From: Haematobacter missouriensis
Lineage (GTDB): Bacteria; Pseudomonadota; Alphaproteobacteria; Rhodobacterales; Rhodobacteraceae
DNA: 64,000 nt
Assembly: GCF_000740775.1 (NCBI RefSeq)
Contig: NZ_JFGS01000002.1
Location: forward strand, 300,541-364,540
Direction of reading: 5' to 3'
Below are positions 25,738 to 32,988 of the stretch, one piece after another. The notes under the pieces were generated by a model. The model was not told the origin of the DNA and searched no databases. It saw only the letters and a program-made list of their open reading frames with translations. The stretch's first letter is position 1; each line of letters begins with the position of its first letter. The position numbers were made by a program, and so were the translations under genes.

Positions 25738-27084
25738 ATGACCCTTAGCGACCTTTTCCCCGATCCGCCGGAAAGCGCGGCGGAACGCCCGCTCCGCCTG
25801 CGCACGCTGGTGCTGCTCAGGTGGATGGCGGTGACGGGGCAGTTCATTGCGCTGATGGTGGCGGAGCGGTATTTTGGTCTGCTCCTTCCTACCGGCTGGG
25901 CGATTGCCGCGATTCTCGCCATGGTGGCTGTCAATGTCGTCACCATGCTGGGCTTCCCGAAGAACCGCCGTCTGACCGACCGGGAGGCGATGCTCACCCT
26001 ACTGGTCGATACGTCGCAATACGGGCTGCTGCTTTACCTAACGGGGGGGATCCACAACCCGTTCGCGCTGCTGATCCTTGCGCCCGTGACAATCTCCGCA
26101 ACATCCCTCCGCCTGTCGTCGACCATCGTGCTCGCGGTCGTGGCGATCGCGCTCGTGACGCTGGTGGAGTTCCGCAGCATCCCCATGCGTTTTGCCGATG
26201 GAAGCCCGGTGGTGCTGCCACCGATCTATCGCTTCGGCAACTGGCTCGCCATTCTGATCGGCATCCTGTTCATCGGGCTTTACACCCACCGCGTGGCCTC
26301 CGAGGCGCGCGCGATGTCGCGGGCGTTGCTGGCCACGCAGATGGCTCTGGCGCGGGAACAGAAGCTCACCGATCTGGGCGGTGTAGTGGCGGCGGCGGCG
26401 CATGAACTGGGCACACCGCTCGCCACGATCAAGCTCGTCTCCTCCGAACTGCTGGAGGAGGTGGGCGACGATCCCGATCTGACAGCCGATGTCACGCTGA
26501 TCCGCGATCAGGCGGACCGCTGCCGTGATATCCTGCGGTCCATGGGGCGCGCGGGCAAGGATGACATGCACCTGCGCAGCGCCCCGGTGGAGGCTGTCCT
26601 GCGCGAAGCAGCGGAGCCACATGCGGGCCGGGGCAAGGCCGTGCGCTTCGTGATGGAGAGCGGCGACGGCTCCCCCCAGCCGATGATCCGTCGCCGGCCG
26701 GAACTGATCCACGGGGTGCGCAACCTCGTGCAGAACGCGGTGGATTTTTCCCGCACCGGCGTCGTGATCACCGCCATCTGGTCGCGGGACAGTCTGCGCA
26801 TCACCATCGTTGACGACGGTCCCGGCTATCCTCCCCACCTGCTGGGCCGCATCGGCGAGCCCTTCCTGCGCCGCCGCCGCGACGAGCCGGACCCGGAACG
26901 GCCGGGCTACGAAGGAATGGGTCTTGGCCTGTTCATCGCAAAGACGCTGCTGGAGCGGACGGGGGGCACCTTGCGATTCACCAACGCACCCGAAGGCGGG
27001 GCTGTGATCGCCGTCCGCTGGCCGCTGGCGTTGATCGCGGCGGAAGCCGGCCCTCTGGGCGACAATCCGATGTTCGAAGCCTGA
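25738..27084 (+). CDS. regB: Redox sensor histidine kinase RegB/PrrB
   Basis: The 448-aa inner-membrane kinase has six N-terminal transmembrane segments (about 22-185), with the ubiquinone-sensing heptapeptide GGIHNPF at 103-109. The H-box AAHELGTPLATI places the phosphorylated His at 222. A conserved Cys262 in ADRCRDIL corresponds to the redox-active Cys265 of R. capsulatus RegB. The HATPase has NLVQNAVDF, DDGPGYP and GMGLGLFIAK. All sensory residues known from the family are present. It phosphorylates RegA (24376-24927). Confidence 0.97.
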   Translation: MTLSDLFPDPPESAAERPLRLRTLVLLRWMAVTGQFIALMVAERYFGLLLPTGWAIAAILAMVAVNVVTMLGFPKNRRLTDREAMLTLLVDTSQYGLLLYLTGGIHNPFALLILAPVTISATSLRLSSTIVLAVVAIALVTLVEFRSIPMRFADGSPVVLPPIYRFGNWLAILIGILFIGLYTHRVASEARAMSRALLATQMALAREQKLTDLGGVVAAAAHELGTPLATIKLVSSELLEEVGDDPDLTADVTLIRDQADRCRDILRSMGRAGKDDMHLRSAPVEAVLREAAEPHAGRGKAVRFVMESGDGSPQPMIRRRPELIHGVRNLVQNAVDFSRTGVVITAIWSRDSLRITIVDDGPGYPPHLLGRIGEPFLRRRRDEPDPERPGYEGMGLGLFIAKTLLERTGGTLRFTNAPEGGAVIAVRWPLALIAAEAGPLGDNPMFEA

Positions 27085-27202
27085 AGGCCACACCCCACCG
27101 CCACTCATTGCACGGTCATCGACATATTAACTCCATCTTAACCCTTTTGGAGCCTGATGACCCGAAAACCTGCGTCCGGGCAGGGAACGGAAGGACAGGG
27201 GC

Positions 27203-28708
27203 ATGGACATCGCCTTCTTCCTAACCGTGGCGGCTGCCACGGTGATGGCAACCGGCGCGGCCACCGCCGTGGCGGTATTCCTTAGTGGTCACACGCGGGG
27301 GCCGAAGGGGCCTGCGCCCGGGCCACCCGCGGAAGGGATCACGTTTCTCTTCGATGACGAGCGGCTCATCGACAGTTCACCCGAAGGGCTGCTCCTGCTT
27401 GCGCCCCTCCGCGGGAGAACGGACTGGACGCGGCTCGGCGGCTATCTGGAACCGCGGTTGCCCGGCGTGATGGCACGCCTCACCGCGCTTCCTCCGGGGG
27501 GAGAGACGCGGGATTCGGGGGGCGGTGTGACCCTTGAGGCTCGCCGGGAGAACGCGCACCTGCGGCTTATCCTCCGGGGCGCAACGGCCGCCGCCCTGTC
27601 CCTGACGGCCGCGGAGGAGGAGCTGGCCCTGCTGCGCCGGACGTTGGAGACTGCGCCCTGGCCCGTCTGGCGAACGGATCCGGCGGGTGAGATCACCTGG
27701 GTCAACGCTGCCTATCTTGCACTCACGGGAAGCAAGCCGGACGATATAACGTGGCCGCTTCCGCGCCTCTTCCTTCCCGGCCCGCGTGAGACCGCACCGG
27801 GAAGCCTGCCGGGAAGCCAGCGGATTCAGGGCGTGGACGGCGAGGCCTGGTTCGATTGCGTGTTCACCGCGGAAAAGGGTGGCGACACTGTCGGCTATGC
27901 AATTCCCGCCGATGGCATGATGCGGATGGAGCGGCAGCTCCGCGGCTCGCAGCAGGCAATGTCTGACGCGTTCATGGGGCTCGCGATCGGGCTCGCGGTC
28001 TTCGACCGGGGTCGCAAGCTCCAGATGTTCAATCCCGCGCTCGCGGACCTTACACGGCTGGGGCCTGATTTTCTTGCCGCACGACCGTCGCTCTTTGCTT
28101 TCCTCGAACGCCTGCGGGAACAGCGGATGCTGCCGGAGCGGCGGGATTACGCAAGCTGGCGCCAGCAGATGACCGAGGTGCAGAAGGCTGCCGAAGCAGG
28201 TGGTTATGAGGAGACCTGGAGCCTTCCGGGTGGCCAGACCTATCGTGTGACCGGCCAGCCGCATCCTGAAGGCGCGATCACCTTCCTGCTGGAAGACATC
28301 ACCGGAGAGATCACCCTGTCCCGCCGCTTCCGCGCCGAGATAGAGCTGTCGCAGGAGGTGATCGATGCCATTCCTGACGCCATCGCGGTTTTTTCCGCGG
28401 CGGGAATGCTGCTCGTCTCCAATCGGGCCTATGCAAGTCTCTGGGGGATAGAGGGGGGCGAGGATCTGACGCCGGTGGAGATCGACCAGGCGATCGCCCT
28501 GTGGGAGGCCAAGCTTCCCGAAGCAACACTCTGGGGGAGGTTGCGCCAACAGGTCGGAACTCTCGATCGGCGGGAGGAGTGGACGGCGGCCATCCGGCGC
28601 GACGGCGCGACTTTCCTCCAGTGCCGCACGACGCCGTTGTCCGACGGCGCAACTCTCGTCGCCTTTCAGATCCGTCCGGCGGGGGAAAGGCTGCTCGCAG
28701 CCGAGTGA
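27203..28708 (+). CDS. Multi-PAS membrane protein, probable DivL-type kinase truncated by an IS element
   Basis: The 501-aa product has one N-terminal membrane helix (about 5-28) and about three PAS-like domains: around 150-235 (ITWVNAAYLALTG), 258-370 (GLAVFDRGRKLQMFNPAL) and 378-495 (IPDAIAVFSAAGMLLVSNRAY). No DHp or ATPase domain follows. The reading frame ends (TGA 28706-28708) exactly where the IS481 remnant begins. In many Alphaproteobacteria the gene before tsaE-amgK is the atypical kinase DivL, which has PAS domains and then a DHp region with Tyr in place of His. I infer this is its 5' portion, cut by insertion. It could instead be a natural PAS-only protein. Confidence 0.7.
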   Translation: MDIAFFLTVAAATVMATGAATAVAVFLSGHTRGPKGPAPGPPAEGITFLFDDERLIDSSPEGLLLLAPLRGRTDWTRLGGYLEPRLPGVMARLTALPPGGETRDSGGGVTLEARRENAHLRLILRGATAAALSLTAAEEELALLRRTLETAPWPVWRTDPAGEITWVNAAYLALTGSKPDDITWPLPRLFLPGPRETAPGSLPGSQRIQGVDGEAWFDCVFTAEKGGDTVGYAIPADGMMRMERQLRGSQQAMSDAFMGLAIGLAVFDRGRKLQMFNPALADLTRLGPDFLAARPSLFAFLERLREQRMLPERRDYASWRQQMTEVQKAAEAGGYEETWSLPGGQTYRVTGQPHPEGAITFLLEDITGEITLSRRFRAEIELSQEVIDAIPDAIAVFSAAGMLLVSNRAYASLWGIEGGEDLTPVEIDQAIALWEAKLPEATLWGRLRQQVGTLDRREEWTAAIRRDGATFLQCRTTPLSDGATLVAFQIRPAGERLLAAE

Positions 28709-28720
28709 TCTGCAATGGGT

Positions 28721-29762
28721 CTAGGTTGTTCAGTTCCGGCATCTGTTGGATCGGGTTCCGGATGAATCTGTAGGGCTCTGCTGTCCAGATCTTGCAGATG
28801 TAGTCGTAGGGTGTGAGGCCGCCGAGGGTCTTCAGCCTGCGCGCGAAGGTGTAGGCTGTCATGAATCGATGAGGTGTGTGCGAAGCTGGTCATGGCGCTC
28901 GTAGTGGAAGCGTTTGACGTTCAGCGGGAAAACGATCCCCGGATCGTTTTCTGATCCGCTTCCCCTTCCTTGATCGTGCGGTTCATCCGTTCGACCTGTC
29001 CGTTGGTCCAGAGCCGTTTCACCTTGGTCAGCCGGTGATCCATGTCGTGCTCACGGCATACGCGCCCGAAGATGTGCTCGAAGGCACTGATATTGACGCT
29101 GCAATTTGCGAATTGCACGCCGCTCACCACTGGGCTCGGACCGATGGCGCCTTCAATGGCTCGCTCGACACAGTGTGGGTCCGATACGGTACGGCTGCTA
29201 AGGCACGGCTGCGATCAAGTCGCGCATAAACGTGGCTGCAGCTCTCTTCCTCTCTTGTGGGCGAGGCAAACGAAGGCCAACTTTCTGGTTCTGTCAATTG
29301 CGACAAAGAGATAGAGCTTACCTTCGGCGGTCTGCACCTCGGCGATATCGACATGGCAGGAGCCGATGGGGTAGCGCTTGAAGCGTTGCCGTTTCGGTTT
29401 GTCGCCATCCACGTCCGGCAGGCGAGATATCCCGTGGCGTTGAAGGCAACGATGCAGGGCCGAGCGTGTCAAATGCGGAAGATCTGGTTGCAAAGCATAG
29501 AGGCAGTCATCCAATGGCAGCAGCGTATGCCGCCTGAAGGCCACGACCACCGCTTCCTCCTCCCCGCTTAGCACCGTCGAACGAGGCTCTTTCAGCCCCG
29601 TCTTCATGTCCTCGACCGTCTGACGTTTTCGCCACTTCGCAATGGTCTTTGGGTTAATGTCCAGTTCGCGGCTCAGCGCCGCGGTCGAAGCCTCCGATCG
29701 GCTCGTATTGCTGCTGGGATGGTGTGCGTGGTCGTGGCGCTGCCGTGACGAACTTGTCCCAT
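28721..29762 (-). pseudogene. IS481-family transposase, multiply frameshifted
   Basis: The pieces read in order on the minus strand. They begin with MGQVRHGSATTTH at 29762, then in another frame ALSRELDINPKTIAKWRKRQ, LPLDDCLYALQPDLPHLTRSALHRCLQ, GISRLPDVDGDKPKRQRFKRYPIG and YLFVAIDRTRKLAFV. After further shifts come RLWTNGQVERMNRTIKE and ARRLKTLGGLTPYDYICKIW. These are the helix-turn-helix, DDE core and C-terminus of the family. At least four frame changes, loss of the second Asp region and an extra base before the stop make it non-functional. A ~44-bp palindromic insert interrupts it at 28921-28964. Confidence 0.85.
28921..28964. repeat. Small palindromic element nested in the transposase remnant
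   Basis: The transposase frame is uninterrupted up to RTIKE and resumes with VKRFHY, but about 44 extra bases lie between. They contain a near-perfect palindrome GAAAACGATCC-CC-GGATCGTTTTC (arms 28928-28938 and 28941-28951). The insert does not belong to the transposase, so it is a later insertion of a short palindromic sequence. I saw no second copy in this window. Confidence 0.6.
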
Positions 29763-29830
29763 AGAGCGTCCTTCCATTCCAAAGAAGGAGCGTGCCATCA
29801 AACCGTGGGATCAAACACCTAGGCTGCGGA

Positions 29831-30674
29831 AAAACGCGGCTATCGAAAAGCACCTTGGGCAATATTCCTGTCCAGCCCCCTGCCGGTGCCGGTGAGATGA
29901 GATCAGATGAAATGAGATTTTGCTTGCTGCCGCATGAGGCGATACCTGACTGAATAGTTCGCGACAGCTTTGCAGACGCTGAATTTTCTCACATCGGGCA
30001 ATCATGGTCACCACGCACCGGAATGCCCTGCGCATTTTGGTGGGTGTTTGTTGTTCCCCGATAGGATGCCGGTACGGGCTAAAAGTGGACGCCGGGCCCG
30101 GACATCGCATGGAGTCCCCCTCGTGTGACGATATCGGCCGGGACGCATCTCAGCATCAGAAAAAACGGCGATTTCCGCGGGATTGAAGGCCAGCGGGCCT
30201 GGCGTGGCAAATGCGGCGAGTCTTCCGCTTCACGTCCCGGTCTGGGCGGAGGCGGTCACCTAATTGCAGATCATGCTGCGCGAGTTTTCCGCTTGATGCG
30301 GGCTATTGTATGCCGGGAATGGTGCCATCCCTCTGCGGCGCCGCAGGGTGCTGCTTCGCGGAGAACCTTCGACTGTGTGAAGCGCAGGCATCGACCTCGC
30401 ATCGACCCTCAGCGGATGGTGCAACAGCCTCGGCGGGCAAGGCTCTCGTCACGTCCCGGCAGGGACGCTCAACCCGATCGAAAGGCCGTCGCGGATCGGT
30501 TGCGGCTCAGATCCGGGATCCGGCTTACCCCGGCGAAATGCTGACCAGAATTCAGCACCCCCTCCGTTGCCCGAGGCCCGGCGGATCGGGAAAGACGCGT
30601 TTCAGCCCGAATACGTTTGACGCCCATCCCTCAAGACGGCTTGCAGAACGGGACGGGAACGTTACAAGTCGGGC
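29831..30674 (+). other. Featureless stretch between the IS remnant and tsaE
   Basis: About 0.84 kb with no recognisable gene, RNA or repeat. Open frames on the plus strand (for example 30125-30544 and 30211-30747) are rich in Arg, Cys and Ser without conserved motifs, typical of shadow frames. A small purine-rich direct repeat (GAGATGAGAT / GAAATGAGAT) occurs near 29896-29921. If the upstream PAS gene was a full kinase, its missing 3' half should once have been here, but I cannot find HATPase motifs. Confidence 0.5.
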
Positions 30675-31160
30675 ATGTCTGCAGCACCCTTTTCCCGTAC
30701 AGTTGACCTTGCCGGCCCGGAGGCGACGGACGCACTTGCGCAGTTGATTGAGCCGCTGTTGCGACCGGGAGACGTCCTGTTGCTCGACGGACCGGTGGGA
30801 GCGGGAAAATCCCATTTTGCGCGCGCGCTCATCCGGGCGCGGCACGGGGCGGAAACGGAGGTTCCCTCACCGACTTTCACCCTCGTCCAGACCTATGGCG
30901 CGGACGGTGACGAGATCTGGCACAGCGACCTCTATCGTCTGTCCCAGCCCGATGAGATCGTCGAGCTGGGCCTGGAGGACGCATTCACCACCGCGATAGC
31001 GCTTGTGGAATGGCCCGACAGGCTCGGTTCCCTCACGCCGGAGGGGGCTCTGACACTGGCCTTCCGTTCCACGCGGGATGGGGAGAGCAGAACTGTCACC
31101 CTTACCGGAAATGCGGGCTGGGCCACGCGGCTGAAGCCTCTGCTTGAGACCTTGCCGTGA
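30675..31160 (+). CDS. tsaE: tRNA threonylcarbamoyladenosine biosynthesis ATPase TsaE
   Basis: The 161-aa P-loop ATPase assists TsaD/TsaB in t6A tRNA modification. Visible are Walker A GPVGAGKSHFA, switch region SPTFTLVQTY, the Walker-B-like HSDLYRL, and the family motif ELGLEDAF followed by ALVEWPDRL. Length is typical. Its TGA stop overlaps a GTG that is in frame with the phosphotransferase gene downstream, and the two are fused in some Alphaproteobacteria. Confidence 0.95.
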   Translation: MSAAPFSRTVDLAGPEATDALAQLIEPLLRPGDVLLLDGPVGAGKSHFARALIRARHGAETEVPSPTFTLVQTYGADGDEIWHSDLYRLSQPDEIVELGLEDAFTTAIALVEWPDRLGSLTPEGALTLAFRSTRDGESRTVTLTGNAGWATRLKPLLETLP

Positions 31161-31312
31161 CCGCGCCGCCCGAAATGCCCTGGCAGGCACCCTCGGCTGA
31201 GCCGCATTTGCCCGAAGGCAGTCCTCCCAAAAACAGCCTGACCGAAATTCAACCAACCGACAGCCGCCCACCCGTAACCTTTCTCCCCGCAACCCCAGCG
31301 CACGACGGACCG

Positions 31313-32335
31313 ATGACCGAAACACCCCGGACCCAGCTTGCAGATACGTTTCTCGCCCGGGCGGGCTTGAAGGGCGCGGTGCGTGCGCCGCTGGCGGGCG
31401 ATGCCTCCAACCGCCGCTATGAGCGGGTGCGCGCTGCGGGCGAGACACTTGTGCTCATGGATGCCCCGGCGGAACGGGGGGAGGATGTACGCCCCTTCAT
31501 CGCCATCGCACGGCATCTGTCGTCGCTCGGCCTGTCTGCTCCCCGGATCCTGGCCGAGGATGCGGCACAGGGCTTTCTGCTCCTGGAGGATCTGGGCGAC
31601 GACCTCTACGCCAGCCTGCTGCGGAAGGATGCGGGAGAGGAGCGCCTGCTCTACGCCGCTGCTGTCGATGCCCTGGTGGAGCTGCACCGCCATCCCGCGC
31701 CCGACGGCGTGGGGCGGTATGCCCCGCCACTCCTCGGAGATCTCGCAGCGCTGGCGGTGGACTGGTATCTTCCGGGCACCGGTGCGGAGCCTGTGGATCG
31801 CGCCCCGCTGGCCGAGGCGGTGAACGAGGCCGCACTGCGCCATGCCGGCGGACCGGAAGTGCTGGTGCTGCGGGATTACCATGCCGAGAACCTGCTCTGG
31901 CTGCCGGAGCGGGAGGGTGCGGCCCGTGTTGGCCTGCTCGATTTTCAGGACGCACGGCGCGGCCACCCCGCCTATGATCTGGTCTCCCTTCTGGAGGACG
32001 CGCGGCGGGACACGAGCGAAACGCTCCGGCAGGAGATGATCGCCCGCTACATCACGGAAACCGGCGCGGAAGATGCGGGTTTCCGCGCCGCCTATGCCAC
32101 GCTGGGTGCGCAGCGAAACCTGCGGATTCTGGGAGTGTTCGCCCGGCTCTGCCTGCGGGACGGCAAACCACGCTACCTCGCCTTCATCCCGCGCGTCTGG
32201 GATCACCTGATGCGCGACATCTCCCATCCGGCGCTGGCCGATCTCTCCCGTCTCGTGCGGGAGACGCTGCCAGAACCTACGCCGAAGCGCCTTGAAAGGA
32301 TCAAAGAGAGATGCGGAACGCGCGCCTGCCCCTGA
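31313..32335 (+). CDS. amgK: Aminoglycoside-phosphotransferase-fold sugar kinase, AmgK type
   Basis: Anomeric kinase of N-acetylmuramate/N-acetylglucosamine in the peptidoglycan-recycling shortcut. From the ATG at 31313 it has 340 aa and starts with the family pattern ending PLAGDASNRRYERV. The kinase residues are VLVLRDYHAENLLW (catalytic loop) and GLLDFQDARRGHPAYDLVSLL (metal-binding Asp). A GTG at 31157 overlapping the tsaE stop would add 52 Pro-rich residues. The next gene is the matching uridylyltransferase MurU, overlapping by 25 nt, which supports the specific role. Confidence 0.85.
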   Translation: MTETPRTQLADTFLARAGLKGAVRAPLAGDASNRRYERVRAAGETLVLMDAPAERGEDVRPFIAIARHLSSLGLSAPRILAEDAAQGFLLLEDLGDDLYASLLRKDAGEERLLYAAAVDALVELHRHPAPDGVGRYAPPLLGDLAALAVDWYLPGTGAEPVDRAPLAEAVNEAALRHAGGPEVLVLRDYHAENLLWLPEREGAARVGLLDFQDARRGHPAYDLVSLLEDARRDTSETLRQEMIARYITETGAEDAGFRAAYATLGAQRNLRILGVFARLCLRDGKPRYLAFIPRVWDHLMRDISHPALADLSRLVRETLPEPTPKRLERIKERCGTRACP

Positions 32336-32988
32336 TGTTGTTCGCCGCAGGCCGCGGCACCCGCATGGGCGCGCTGACGCAGGACCGCCCGAAACCGCTG
32401 GTAGAGGTGGCGGGGGTGCCCCTGATCGACCATGCGCTCGGGATGGCCGAGGCCGCCGGGGCCGCGCCGATCGTGGTCAACACCCATTACCTCGCCCCGA
32501 TGATCGAGGCCCATCTGGGTGAGCGGGTGCGCTATTCGCCGGAGCCGACGCTTCTGGAAACGGGTGGAGGCCTCCGCGCGGCTCTGCCTCTGCTGGGCAA
32601 AGGTCCGCTCTACACGCTGAACAGCGATGCCGTGTGGACGGGGCCAAACCCCCTCGCCACGCTTGCCGCAGCCTGGGAGCCGGAGCGGATGGACGGGCTT
32701 CTCCTCCTCGTGCCCAGAAACCGTGCGGTGGGGCATGGGCCGAAGGGCGATTTCGACCTTGCAGACGGCCTCGTCGCGCGGGGGCAGGAATACATCTATA
32801 CCGGCGCCCAGATCATTCGTCCCGACGGCCTGGCCGGGATCGCGGCGGAGGTATTCTCTCTGAACCTTCTCTGGGATGAGATGATCGCCGCGAACCGCCT
32901 TTACGGCGTGGTCCATCCGGGCCGCTGGTGCGACGTGGGCCGGCCCGAAGGCATCGCGCTGGGGGAGGCGATGCTCGCCGATGGCTGA
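32311..32988 (+). CDS. murU: N-acetylmuramate 1-phosphate uridylyltransferase, MurU type
   Basis: The 225-aa nucleotidyltransferase would convert MurNAc-1-phosphate to UDP-MurNAc, feeding recycled wall sugar back into synthesis past the fosfomycin-sensitive step. The N-terminus has LMLFAAGRGTRMGALTQDRPKPLVEVAG, the sugar-nucleotide loop with catalytic Arg and Lys. NSDAVW and GRWCDVGRPEG follow. RBS AAAGAGAG precedes the ATG. It overlaps both neighbours: amgK by 25 nt and addB by 8 nt. Confidence 0.88.
   Translation: MRNARLPLMLFAAGRGTRMGALTQDRPKPLVEVAGVPLIDHALGMAEAAGAAPIVVNTHYLAPMIEAHLGERVRYSPEPTLLETGGGLRAALPLLGKGPLYTLNSDAVWTGPNPLATLAAAWEPERMDGLLLLVPRNRAVGHGPKGDFDLADGLVARGQEYIYTGAQIIRPDGLAGIAAEVFSLNLLWDEMIAANRLYGVVHPGRWCDVGRPEGIALGEAMLADG

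Larger units (their letters stand above)
28706..29830 (-). mobile_element. Decayed IS481-family insertion sequence
   Basis: The minus strand contains a complete but broken IS481-type transposase (28721-29762) with short flanks. The left boundary is set by the start of IS-like sequence immediately after the PAS gene; the right boundary is approximate, near the CACCTAG around 29815. The terminal inverted repeats are degenerate and no target duplication is evident. The element separates the PAS gene from tsaE. Confidence 0.75.
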
